A DNA stretch of 64,000 bases. Origin: Candidatus Berkiella cookevillensis (GTDB lineage: Bacteria; Pseudomonadota; Gammaproteobacteria; Berkiellales; Berkiellaceae). Below the pieces are notes generated by a model. The model saw only the letters and a program-made list of their open reading frames with translations. It was not told where the DNA came from and ran no database searches. The position numbers were made by a program, and so were the translations under genes. Positions 39,188-47,508 of the stretch are shown one piece after another (positions within the stretch are counted from its first letter, which is position 1; each line of letters opens with the position of its first letter). The stretch spans positions 620,001-684,000 of the forward strand of contig NZ_LKHV02000001.1 of the NCBI RefSeq assembly GCF_001431315.2, in the 5' to 3' direction.

Positions 39188-40105
39188 ATGAGCTCTCTTA
39201 ATCAGAGTCATTCCTCTCATGGTATTTTACTGTTAGATAAACCCAGTGGTATTTCTTCAAATCAAGCTTTGTGCTTGGCTAAAAGATTCTTAGGGATTAA
39301 AAAAGCAGGTCATACAGGCAGTTTAGATCCTCTTGCCAGTGGTATGTTGCCTTTGTGTTTTGGTGAAGCCACTAAATTTGCGCGTTTTTTGTTAGAAGCA
39401 GATAAATGCTATCGCGTTGTTGCTAAATTGGGTGAACAAACAAAGACAGGTGATAGCGAAGGTGAAGTAATACAAACGCGACCTGTTCCCGTACTTACCT
39501 ATACTTATATTGAATCTATGATTGCTGATTTCAGAGGTGAGATAGATCAAATTCCTTCTATGTATTCTGCATTGAAATATAAAGGCCAGCCCTTGTATAA
39601 GCTAGCGCGCGCGGGTCAGGAAGTAGAAAGGCCGTCGCGTAGAATTAACATATTTAAATTAGAGCTAGAAAGTTTTGAGCAGTCTGAAGAGCAGAGCACG
39701 CTATCTTTAGTTGTTGAATGTAGCAAAGGTACTTATATTAGAACCTTAGTTGAAGACATCGGCAAAGCGATGGGATGTGGTGCACACGTGATTGCTTTGC
39801 GCAGAGAATGGGTAGGAAGTTTTAAAGATAATTCTATGATTGCACTAAATGCAATAGAAGAAGCTGGTCTGGAAGCTAGACAATATATTTTACCGATTGA
39901 AACAGCGCTTGCGACTTATCCAGAAATAATATTGCCTGAAGCAATGGCATTTTATTTGCGCAATGGTCAAGCAGTCAGGGTTGGACAACGTAGTGAAGGT
40001 TGGATCTCTCTGAAAAACCACCTCGGTGAGTTTATGGGGGTTGGTGAATATTTAGAAGATGGGCGTGTAGCGCCTCGACGGTTGCTTCAAGTTGCAACAA
40101 CTTAA
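39188..40105 (+). CDS. truB: tRNA pseudouridine-55 synthase TruB
   Basis: Makes pseudouridine 55 in the T-loop of tRNAs. The 305-residue protein has the catalytic Asp47 in KAGHTGSLDPLASGMLPL, the KYKGQPLYKLARAGQEVERPSR segment (about 130-150) and the VECSKGTYIRTLVEDIG motif (about 177-193), then a C-terminal PUA-like domain. GGAG at 39179-39182 supports the ATG at 39188, 3 bases after rbfA. Confidence 0.97.
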   Translation: MSSLNQSHSSHGILLLDKPSGISSNQALCLAKRFLGIKKAGHTGSLDPLASGMLPLCFGEATKFARFLLEADKCYRVVAKLGEQTKTGDSEGEVIQTRPVPVLTYTYIESMIADFRGEIDQIPSMYSALKYKGQPLYKLARAGQEVERPSRRINIFKLELESFEQSEEQSTLSLVVECSKGTYIRTLVEDIGKAMGCGAHVIALRREWVGSFKDNSMIALNAIEEAGLEARQYILPIETALATYPEIILPEAMAFYLRNGQAVRVGQRSEGWISLKNHLGEFMGVGEYLEDGRVAPRRLLQVATT

Positions 40106-40134
40106 GTGCTTTGCTGTCCCTTCGAAAAAGGGTA

Positions 40135-40161
40135 TTGTCAATGAAATTCTTGTGGTAAAAT
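40135..40161 (+). promoter_or_regulatory. Extended -10 promoter upstream of rpsO
   Basis: TTGTCA (40135-40140), 15 bases, then TGG-TAAAAT (TAAAAT at 40156-40161, with TG two bases upstream, an extended -10). It lies about 85 bases before the rpsO start. The AT-rich leader could host S15 autoregulation as in E. coli; that part is inference. Confidence 0.5.
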
Positions 40162-40245
40162 CCAAGAGTATTTATTTGTATTTTAATATAAATAAAATAA
40201 CTAACTAAAAAATATTTAAAATTGTGTCGTGTTTAGGAGTGGTAT

Positions 40246-40515
40246 ATGACTTTGTCAGTTCAAGCTAAGGCCCAAATTGTTGAGGGTTATCGACGATTTG
40301 ATGGCGACACCGGCTCACCAGAAGTTCAGGTTGCTTTGTTGACGTCTCGAATCAATTATTTAACTGAGCATTTGAGAGACCATAAAAAAGATAAACATTC
40401 TCGTCGAGGCTTAATGAACCTTGTGGCCAGACGTAGAAAATTACTCGATTATGTGAAGCGTACGAAGCCAGAAACCTATAAGAAATTACTCGATACTTTA
40501 GGATTACGTCGCTAA
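40246..40515 (+). CDS. rpsO: 30S ribosomal protein S15
   Basis: Primary 16S rRNA-binding protein of the platform. The 89-residue length equals E. coli, with the conserved GDTGSPEVQVALLTSRINYLTEHLRDHKKDKHSRRGL segment (about 22-58) and LVARRRKLLDYVKR. TTAGGAG lies before the ATG. rpsO and pnp are adjacent as in almost all Gammaproteobacteria. Confidence 0.98.
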   Translation: MTLSVQAKAQIVEGYRRFDGDTGSPEVQVALLTSRINYLTEHLRDHKKDKHSRRGLMNLVARRRKLLDYVKRTKPETYKKLLDTLGLRR

Positions 40516-40569
40516 TCCGAGTAGCGCTTTGGCGTACATTTTTTCAACTTATTCCAAAAGGATCTTCTA

Positions 40570-42687
40570 GTGGCAACATGTGTTAAGACATTTCAGTACG
40601 GCCATCATATCGTTACCCTTGAAACAGGGGTGGTCGCAAGGCAAGCAACCGGGGCAGTCATGGTTAACATGGATGGCACCGTTGTTTTAGTAACAGTTGT
40701 TGGCGTTGAGGATGCAGCTGCGGGTAAGGATTTTTTTCCTTTAACGGTTAATTATCAAGAAAGGATGTATGCTGCAGGCCGCATTCCTGGGGGCTTCTTC
40801 AAACGAGAAGGACGCCCATCAGAGAGTGAAACGCTCACTTCCCGCCTTATCGACAGACCTCTTCGCCCCTTATTCCCAGATGATTTTTTCAACGAAGTAC
40901 AAATTGTTGCAACTGTTATGTCTATTAATCCTGAGATTAATCCAGACATTCCCTCGTTGATTGGTGCTTCAGCAGCACTCGCGATCTCTGGAATACCGTT
41001 TAGTGGCCCTGTGGGTGGTGCAAGAGTTGGTTACATTGATGGCGAATTTGTACTGAATCCTACAAATTCACAACTAGCGAAATCTAAATTAGATTTAGTG
41101 GTTGCTGGAACGGCTGATTCCGTTTTAATGGTTGAGTCGGAAGCAAGTGAGCTTTCAGAAGAAACCATGTTAGAAGCCGTGATGTTTGGTCACGAGCAAA
41201 TGCAAATTATCATTAAAGCAGTTCAAGCACTCAAAGATGCGGTGGGTAAGCCTGCTTGGGATTGGAAAGCGCCTGAGCGAGATTCTGCACTTGATGAAAA
41301 AGTAAAAGAAGTAGCTGAACAAAAGCTGACTGAAGCCTATTTAATTCCCAATAAAGAACAGCGATATCGTTTGTTGAAAGAAGTGCGTAAGTCAGTTGTT
41401 GAAGCACTGAAAGTAGAATTAGATGAGGAAGGCAAGCAGAAATATAGCGATGCTAAAATTTCTGCTGCTGTCTCTTCTCTTGAGAAGAAAATTGTTAGAA
41501 GTCGTATTTTACAAGGCGAGCCTCGTATTGATGGTAGAGATACACAAACCATCAGACAAATATCTGTTCAAACCGGCGTATTACCAAGAACGCATGGCTC
41601 AGCTTTCTTTACACGTGGTGAAACCCAGGCTGTTGTGGTTACTACATTAGGCACAAGCCGAGATGCACAAGTCATTGATAGTGCTTGTGGTGAGAAGAAA
41701 GATCCTTTCATGTTGCATTATAACTTCCCTCCATACTGTGTGGGTGAAGTAGGCATGATGGGAAGCCCTAAACGTCGTGAAATTGGTCATGGTCGTTTGG
41801 CAAAACGTGCTATTCAAGCCGTATTACCTGATTCAAAAGAATTCCCTTATGTGATGAGAGTTGTTTCTGAAATTACAGAATCAAATGGCTCAAGCTCTAT
41901 GGCAAGCGTATGTGGCACAAGCTTATCATTGATGGATGCAGGTGTTCCTTTGAAAGGCGCTGTAGCTGGTATTGCGATGGGTCTTATCAAAGAGCAAGAT
42001 ACCTTTGCAATATTGTCTGATATTTTAGGTGATGAAGATCACTTGGGTGATATGGACTTTAAAGTAGCAGGTACAGAGAATGGTGTAACCGCTTTGCAGA
42101 TGGATATTAAAATTGATGGTATTACCAGAGATATTATGTCTGTTGCTTTAGACCAAGCAAAAGCAGGCAGGTTGCATATTTTAAACATTATGAAAAATGC
42201 TATCAGTTCTCATCGTACTGAAATGTCAGAATTTGCACCTCGTATGCACACCTTAAAGATTCATCCTGACAAGATCAGAGATGTTATTGGTAAAGGTGGC
42301 GCAGTGATTCGTGCAATCATTGAAGAAACAACCGCTAATATTGATATCGAAGATGATGGTACCGTTCATATTTTAGCGAATGATTCTGCTTCTTGTGAAG
42401 AAGCTTTAAGACGTATTAAATTACTCACGATGGATGTTAAATTAAATGAGATCTATGAGGGTAAAGTAGCACGCTTAGTTGATTTTGGTGCCTTTGTAAC
42501 CATATTGCCTGGTAAAGATGGTTTGTTGCATATTTCTCAGATTTCAAATGAGCGTATCAGCGACATCAGACAAGTATTGAATGAAGGACAAATGATCAAA
42601 GTGAAGGTACTTGAAATTGATCGTCAAGGTCGCATTAAACTCAGTATGAAGAATTTGGAAACTGAACTCGAAACTGCACCTTCTTGA
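40570..42687 (+). CDS. pnp: Polyribonucleotide nucleotidyltransferase (PNPase)
   Basis: Phosphorolytic 3'-5' exoribonuclease of mRNA decay and degradosome component. The 705-residue protein has two RNase PH domains (about 10-230 and 310-540) around an alpha linker, a KH domain with the [14 protein letters not shown] loop (about 570-583) and a C-terminal S1 domain (about 620-690, [27 protein letters not shown]). The start is GTG at 40570 with AAAAGGA upstream. Length is the family norm (E. coli 711). Confidence 0.98.
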   Translation: MATCVKTFQYGHHIVTLETGVVARQATGAVMVNMDGTVVLVTVVGVEDAAAGKDFFPLTVNYQERMYAAGRIPGGFFKREGRPSESETLTSRLIDRPLRPLFPDDFFNEVQIVATVMSINPEINPDIPSLIGASAALAISGIPFSGPVGGARVGYIDGEFVLNPTNSQLAKSKLDLVVAGTADSVLMVESEASELSEETMLEAVMFGHEQMQIIIKAVQALKDAVGKPAWDWKAPERDSALDEKVKEVAEQKLTEAYLIPNKEQRYRLLKEVRKSVVEALKVELDEEGKQKYSDAKISAAVSSLEKKIVRSRILQGEPRIDGRDTQTIRQISVQTGVLPRTHGSAFFTRGETQAVVVTTLGTSRDAQVIDSACGEKKDPFMLHYNFPPYCVGEVGMMGSPKRREIGHGRLAKRAIQAVLPDSKEFPYVMRVVSEITESNGSSSMASVCGTSLSLMDAGVPLKGAVAGIAMGLIKEQDTFAILSDILGDEDHLGDMDFKVAGTENGVTALQMDIKIDGITRDIMSVALDQAKAGRLHILNIMKNAISSHRTEMSEFAPRMHTLKIHPDKIRDVIGKGGAVIRAIIEETTANIDIEDDGTVHILANDSASCEEALRRIKLLTMDVKLNEIYEGKVARLVDFGAFVTILPGKDGLLHISQISNERISDIRQVLNEGQMIKVKVLEIDRQGRIKLSMKNLETELETAPS

Positions 42688-42705
42688 GTCATAGAATAGC
42701 AGTAA

Positions 42706-43020
42706 ATGGATTTAAGGCCTGATTCTTTTTTTACATTCCCTTATGAACAGAATGACTTTTTAAGTCATTTCTGTTCACTGATTTTGCCTCACCAAAAAAA
42801 ATTTTATATGCGAGCACTCAGTTTATTTTATTATAAACTGAGCCTTTATTATTGGTCTTTTGACTATGTTCATTTAGAAAATGAAGGGCTTTTTGAAGAG
42901 TGGATGCTGTCATTAGATGTTGCCTACGGTGAGTGGTTAGAGGAGGATGAAGTGCAGAAATGGCTTGGTACAAATCTAATGAATATTATGCCTACCATGC
43001 AAAGATATGATCAGGCATAA
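42706..43020 (+). CDS. Short PhaE-like protein upstream of PhaC (tentative)
   Basis: A 104-residue acidic protein rich in Phe, Tyr and Trp. By itself I would not recognise it, but its 3' end overlaps a class III-type phaC by 14 bases, the place PhaE normally occupies. Residues about 62-104 (LFEEWMLSLDVAYGEWLEED, then a WLG and an N) resemble the conserved PhaE segment in which an LYxxW helix is followed by AY and an N-containing helix. PhaE is normally about 350 residues, so this would be a strongly shortened partner. No strong ribosome-binding site is visible. Gene reality is supported by the overlap; PhaE identity is inference. Confidence 0.55.
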   Translation: MDLRPDSFFTFPYEQNDFLSHFCSLILPHQKKFYMRALSLFYYKLSLYYWSFDYVHLENEGLFEEWMLSLDVAYGEWLEEDEVQKWLGTNLMNIMPTMQRYDQA

Positions 43021-43972
43021 AATAGCCCAAGCTAAAGGCTTTGATTTATACTATTATCCAAGTCAAAAGCTTGAACTTGACCTGCCACCCATCCTTATTA
43101 CTTTTGCACTCGTGAATTCTCCCACAATCTTAGATATTAGCCCTGAGCGATCCTTTATCAATCATCTTTTAAACTTAGGCTTTAGCATTTATTTAATTGA
43201 ATGGTGTGTACCAACGCATAGCGATCATTCTAAATCCTTAGATGATTATATTATGGGAGATATTCATTCTGCTGTTGAAAATGTATATGTGCGTGAAGGG
43301 AAGAAACTATTGTTAATGGGGATCTGCCAAGGCGGTTATTTTAATTTATGTTATGCCTTGCGAAGATCAGAGCGACTTTGTGGCATCATTTTATTGGTAA
43401 CGCCCATTGATTTTCATGTCCCAGGTAATCGCATATATCAAATGATCAAATATATGAATTTGGATGATATTGAAAAAAGAATGATAAATGTGCCAGGTTG
43501 GTGTATTAATCAAGCAATTTTTTCAGTCAGTCCATTTTTATTTTCACTTAAAAAAATAAAATTACTAAAAGAGGTTGGCAAGGAGACTGGCTTGACCTCT
43601 GAGTCTGAACTTATAAAGAAAGTAGAAGCATGGGCTTGGGATTGTCCACCACAAGCAGGCAAGGCATTTTTTCAATTCACCAAAAACTGCATTCAAGAGA
43701 ATGCATTAGTCAATCAAGGTTTGGTTATAGATGGAAAGCTATTAAAGCTTCAATCACTGCGGATACCTGTGCTGAATATTTATGCGGTTCATGATCCCAT
43801 ATGGCCTATGGCATGTGCTGCAGCACTTTCTCATCATATTCCTCCTTCTCTTTATCAAGGAATTAAGCATCCAGGTGGCCATATTGGCGTTATGATGGGG
43901 CGTGCAGGATTAGCTGTTTTGCCACGTAATATTTACGATTGGGCACATGCGCACTCAGAAATATGCCTATAA
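43007..43972 (+). CDS. phaC: Class III-type poly(3-hydroxyalkanoate) synthase, PhaC subunit
   Basis: Polymerises 3-hydroxyacyl-CoA into storage polyester granules. The 321-residue alpha/beta-hydrolase has the lipase-like box GICQGG with nucleophile Cys107, Asp263 in AVHDPIWP and His292 in HPGGHIGVM. The Asp-His distance (29) equals that of the Allochromatium vinosum class III enzyme (Asp302/His331). The small size also points to class III (about 355) rather than class I (about 590). The IEWCVPT and AWDCPPQAGKAFFQF segments fit the family. Translation is probably coupled to the upstream short gene. Confidence 0.88.
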   Translation: MIRHKIAQAKGFDLYYYPSQKLELDLPPILITFALVNSPTILDISPERSFINHLLNLGFSIYLIEWCVPTHSDHSKSLDDYIMGDIHSAVENVYVREGKKLLLMGICQGGYFNLCYALRRSERLCGIILLVTPIDFHVPGNRIYQMIKYMNLDDIEKRMINVPGWCINQAIFSVSPFLFSLKKIKLLKEVGKETGLTSESELIKKVEAWAWDCPPQAGKAFFQFTKNCIQENALVNQGLVIDGKLLKLQSLRIPVLNIYAVHDPIWPMACAAALSHHIPPSLYQGIKHPGGHIGVMMGRAGLAVLPRNIYDWAHAHSEICL

Positions 43973-44146
43973 ATCGTTATTTATTGCAATGCAAAGAAAG
44001 TTTAAGACCCATCCTCAATTAATTTCTAATTAGAATCAAATAGATAAGCTGATATGAAGGCTCTAACGTTTTGATGCTGATTTTGATAAACTACATCGTA
44101 TGCATGTATATATTTGCTAACTAAATTTTGCTCGAATGAGGTGGAG

Positions 44147-44983
44147 ATGATTGGCTATAGAGCAGTAATAGCGCTAAATTTATTTACTTTAGTGGTTAGC
44201 AATCTTTATGCTGCTGCTCCTAGTGTTGATGCAATATCTCAAGAAGTTTATCAAGCCTATCAGCAAAAAAAGCCTATGCCAAATTTATCGAAAAAGCATG
44301 AGCTAGATATGTCTTTGGCATATCAAGTACAGAAATCTTATGTGCGTTCACGTTTGCAGTCTGAGCATATTGCAGGCTTTAAAGCAGGCCTGACATCGGA
44401 TGAAGCGCAATCGAGTTTTAATATTAATAGACCCATCATTGGTATTTTATTTAAAGAAGGTCAGAAGCAAGATAAAAGTGAATTTGCGATCAATGATTAT
44501 AGAGGATTAATGATTGAAGCAGAATTAGGCTTCATTTTTGATAGAAAAATATCAAAAAAAGTTAACTCTGTTGATGAGCTAAAATCTTATGTGCAAAAAA
44601 TTGTGCCTGTGCTTGAATTACCTGAAGTTTGCTTTGAATCTACACTTACCGAAGGGGTTGATTTAGTTGCGATCAATACAGGATCTGCTTATTTTATTCC
44701 CGGTGATAATGTCAATTGGTTAGGTCAAGACATTAATGACATAACAGTTACTTTAAGACAGGATGATCGCATTGTCCTACAAGGCCAAGGTAGAGATGCC
44801 TTGGGTGATCAGTGGGAGGCGCTGAGATGGTTGGTAAATCAAGTGATTGCACATGGTTGGGTCATTGAAAAGGGCTATTTACTTATCACAGGTGCATTAG
44901 GTGGCATGGTGGATGTGCAGCCTGGTGTTTATAAAGCCTTGTATAACAACGAAACAGCCGTTTCTTTTACGGTGAATGAATGA
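44147..44983 (+). CDS. Exported FAH-superfamily hydratase (2-keto-4-pentenoate hydratase-like)
   Basis: The 278-residue protein has the hydratase/decarboxylase fold of MhpD and related enzymes: AGFKAGLTSDEAQSSF (about 75-90), RPIIGILF, the metal-site EAELGFIFDRKI (about 125-136), VPVLELPEVCFE and the C-terminal ITGALGGMVDVQPGVYKALY. Unusually, it starts with a signal peptide (MIGYRAVIALNLFTLVVSNLYAAAPS), so it should act in the periplasm. The frame is open upstream to a TTG at 44114, but the ATG at 44147 has GAGG 5 bases before it. Its stop overlaps the next gene (ATGA). The true substrate is unknown. Confidence 0.8.
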   Translation: MIGYRAVIALNLFTLVVSNLYAAAPSVDAISQEVYQAYQQKKPMPNLSKKHELDMSLAYQVQKSYVRSRLQSEHIAGFKAGLTSDEAQSSFNINRPIIGILFKEGQKQDKSEFAINDYRGLMIEAELGFIFDRKISKKVNSVDELKSYVQKIVPVLELPEVCFESTLTEGVDLVAINTGSAYFIPGDNVNWLGQDINDITVTLRQDDRIVLQGQGRDALGDQWEALRWLVNQVIAHGWVIEKGYLLITGALGGMVDVQPGVYKALYNNETAVSFTVNE

Positions 44984-45363
44984 TAATCACAAGCTTATAT
45001 GCTGGGTTGTTTGCAATTTTATTGCTCTGTTTAACGCTCAATGTCGTTCGTTTGCGTCGTGAACATAAAATAGGTTTATTAGATGAGGGTAATATTGTTT
45101 TAAGAAAAGCAATTCGCATGCATGGTAATGCAACAGAAACGATCCCTATTTTACTGATACTCATGGGTTTGGCGGAATCAAATGCTGCAAGCCCATTATT
45201 GCTGCATGTCGTTGGTTCCGTTGGATTCTTTTGTCGCGTTTGGCATGCGCTTGGTATTGCAAAATCATCTGGCGTATCAAAAGGAAGGCTGTTTGGTATG
45301 CTAGGGACTTTCCTCGTGATTCTCTTTTTAGCGGTTTTTAATATCGTGTGTGCGTTGATCTAG
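44980..45363 (+). CDS. MAPEG-family membrane protein (YecN-like)
   Basis: A 127-residue, four-helix membrane protein. The sequence LNVVRLRREHKIGLLDEGNIVLRKAIRMHGNATETIPILLILMGLAE (about 21-68) matches the MAPEG pattern (VRxxR, xxAxRxHxNxxExxP), close to E. coli YecN. MAPEG proteins include glutathione-dependent enzymes; the bacterial YecN branch has no firm function. It overlaps the exported hydratase by 4 bases, suggesting a shared task in detoxification or redox of a small carbonyl compound, which is speculative. A large palindromic repeat follows the stop. Confidence 0.88.
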   Translation: MIITSLYAGLFAILLLCLTLNVVRLRREHKIGLLDEGNIVLRKAIRMHGNATETIPILLILMGLAESNAASPLLLHVVGSVGFFCRVWHALGIAKSSGVSKGRLFGMLGTFLVILFLAVFNIVCALI

Positions 45364-45400
45364 AGCTTCTGCGCAAAAAAGCACACGTTGACTTATAGGC

Positions 45401-45550
45401 GATTCGCGAAGCGAATCAAAGAGCCTCTACCAATTTAGGGAGAGGCTGGCTGAAAGCCTGGTGAGGGTTAAATTAGAAATGAGTATTGCATTAGAAATTA
45501 ACCCTCACCCGCCCTTGACAGGGCACCCTCTCCCAAAATTGGTAGAGGGG
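45401..45550. repeat. Long inverted-repeat element (CCTCTCCC family, copy 1)
   Basis: Contains GATTCGC/GCGAATC (45401-45417), AGCCTCT/AGAGGCT (45422-45447), and a perfect 12-bp inverted repeat GGTGAGGGTTAA (45460-45471) / TTAACCCTCACC (45498-45509). The left CCTCTACCAATTT-AGGGAGAGG (45424-45445) is the near-perfect inverse of the right arm at about 45526-45549, so the whole block folds into one long hairpin. It lies between convergent genes. Related copies are at 54451 and 57643. Confidence 0.8.
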
Positions 45551-45579
45551 AGATAATGTTCGCGTTGCAAACGAAGATA

Positions 45580-46842
45580 TTATCTAATCACAAACTCTTG
45601 CTCTAACTTCTTTTCCAGCATGGTAAAAGTAGGACGAACATAAAGTGGTAGACCATTTTGATAGGATGGATAAGATTCACCTTCAATTAATGGTGCAAGA
45701 TATTCACGGCACGCTTCGGTAATACCAAAGCCATTTTCGCTAATGTATTCGGGCGGTACGGTGCGTTCAACGTTTGCAACTTTGCTAAGTTCAACACTCT
45801 CAATATGCCAACGATATGGGCTGCTAGAGTCACGCTTAATGTAAGGCATAACAGCATTTTTATTTTCAAGTGCTAATTTTACAGCTGCCTCACCTAAGGC
45901 AAAAGCATGCTCCACATCCGTATGAGAAGAAATGTGACGTGCAGCTCTTTGTAAATAATCTGCTACTGCCCAATGATATTTTAATTTGAGTTTAGATTTA
46001 ATGAGATTGGCTAACATGGGGGCAACGCCACCGAGTTGCACATGACCAAATGCATCCTTAGAACCCATTTGAGCAAGGAATTGTCCATCTGCATATTTTG
46101 CACCTTCAGAGGCAACGATCACACAATAACCGTGTTGTTTAACCGCTTTATTGACTTCATCCAAAAACTTTTCTTCGTCAAAGATAACTTCGGGGAAAAG
46201 GATGATATGAGGGGCACCGCCAGAGCGTTTTTGTGCTAAAGCGCTTGCTGCCGCTATCCAGCCTGCATGTCGGCCCATCACTTCAAGGATAAATACTTTT
46301 GTCGAGCTTTCACACATGGATGCGACATCTAAACTAGCTTCTAAGGTTGAAATTGCAACATACTTAGCTACTGAGCCAAAACCTGGGCAGTTGTCTGTAA
46401 AAGGCAAATCATTATCTACGGTTTTAGGAATACCAATACAGGTGATTGGAAAGCCCATTTCTTGGCTTAATTGAGAAACTTTGTGAGCCGTATCTTGAGA
46501 ATCACCACCGCCGTTGTAAAAGAAATAGCCAATATTATGAGCCTTGAAGACAGAAATAAGGCGCTCATATTCTTCGCGGTTTTCTTGAATGCCTTTGAGT
46601 TTATAACGGCAAGAACCAAAAGCGCCAGAAGGCGTGTATTTAAGGCCTGCAATGACTTCGTTGCTCAGTACTGAAGTATCAATCAACTCCTCGCGTAGCG
46701 CGCCTATGATACCATTTCGTGCGGCATAGACCTTGCCCAATTCAGACTGGTTTCTTGCAGCGCTGATCACACCTGAGGCAGTTGCATTAATAACTGCTGT
46801 TACACCACCTGATTGTGCGTATAAAATGTTCTTTTTTGGCAT
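45580..46842 (-). CDS. pfp: Pyrophosphate-dependent 6-phosphofructokinase
   Basis: Phosphorylates fructose 6-phosphate with PPi, reversibly, in glycolysis/gluconeogenesis. The 420-residue protein has the PFK fold: QSGGVTAVINAT at the N-terminus, the nucleotide/PPi loop NGGGDSQDT (about 114-122), the catalytic PKTVDNDLPFTD (about 140-151) and MGRHAGWIAA (about 189-198). ATP enzymes have GGDGS; the shifted Asp in GGGDS is the feature linked to PPi use, and the length exceeds the 320 of bacterial ATP-PFK. It is transcribed alone, converging on the MAPEG gene. Confidence 0.88.
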   Translation of the reverse strand: MPKKNILYAQSGGVTAVINATASGVISAARNQSELGKVYAARNGIIGALREELIDTSVLSNEVIAGLKYTPSGAFGSCRYKLKGIQENREEYERLISVFKAHNIGYFFYNGGGDSQDTAHKVSQLSQEMGFPITCIGIPKTVDNDLPFTDNCPGFGSVAKYVAISTLEASLDVASMCESSTKVFILEVMGRHAGWIAAASALAQKRSGGAPHIILFPEVIFDEEKFLDEVNKAVKQHGYCVIVASEGAKYADGQFLAQMGSKDAFGHVQLGGVAPMLANLIKSKLKLKYHWAVADYLQRAARHISSHTDVEHAFALGEAAVKLALENKNAVMPYIKRDSSSPYRWHIESVELSKVANVERTVPPEYISENGFGITEACREYLAPLIEGESYPSYQNGLPLYVRPTFTMLEKKLEQEFVIR

Positions 46843-46952
46843 TTTTGAAAGATCCTTAAAATAACTGCACTAAATTGTTTCGAAGGGTACAATGTTTGCG
46901 ATAAAATTGCCAGAGTCAGTATTTGTTTGTTAACTTAGATATCGGGTAATGA

Positions 46953-47486
46953 ATGCTTAATCAACTATTTCAAGCGATGATTGTTTATACGCGCCTATGT
47001 TTTTTTAAAGACTCACCGGCTTCATTGCCCTATTCCCATCTGCAATTGATGTTGGTAATGGGCATTTGCTTGTTTATGAGAGTTATTGCTTTTGGCACAA
47101 CCCTCAAGATTGACTGGACAGATAAAATAATAACGAGCATGGCATCTTTAATTTTACTTGCGGTTTTTATTTATGCCTTACTTGCATTCAATAAGAAACC
47201 AGATAGATTCCATAAACTTTTGTCAGCTATGTTGGGTGTAGAGATTATTGTGTCGTTAATTATATATCCGTTGGGATTAATATTGCCAAACAACCAAGTG
47301 CCTGCGCCTCTTGTTGCAATAATTATGTTATGGATCTTATCTATTAAAGGGAACATTTTTAGAAAAGGCTTAGAGTTTAAATTTAGTAGTAGTGTGTTGA
47401 TAGCCTTTGCTATGGAATGTTTTTCTTACATTCCTCAGAGCTTAATTGTATTTTCCTTAGTTGCAGCTCAAGCGCCTGTCAAATAA
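46953..47486 (+). CDS. Inner-membrane protein of unknown function
   Basis: A 177-residue protein with four or five hydrophobic helices (about 28-45, 60-80, 90-112, 117-130, 146-168) and basic loops. I do not recognise a named family; the layout loosely recalls small Yip1-like membrane proteins, which I cannot confirm. It lies 22 bases upstream of mpl on the same strand and may be cotranscribed with mpl and ubiX. The weak TATCGGGTA-type region before the ATG gives little support to the exact start. Confidence 0.72.
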   Translation: MLNQLFQAMIVYTRLCFFKDSPASLPYSHLQLMLVMGICLFMRVIAFGTTLKIDWTDKIITSMASLILLAVFIYALLAFNKKPDRFHKLLSAMLGVEIIVSLIIYPLGLILPNNQVPAPLVAIIMLWILSIKGNIFRKGLEFKFSSSVLIAFAMECFSYIPQSLIVFSLVAAQAPVK

Positions 47487-47508
47487 AACAAAATAAAGGA
47501 GTAATTTT

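Noticed and set aside
42688-45363. Prophage or genomic island covering the phaC-MAPEG patch
   Set aside because: No integrase, tRNA target, phage gene or clear base-composition shift was seen; accessory genes alone do not make an island.
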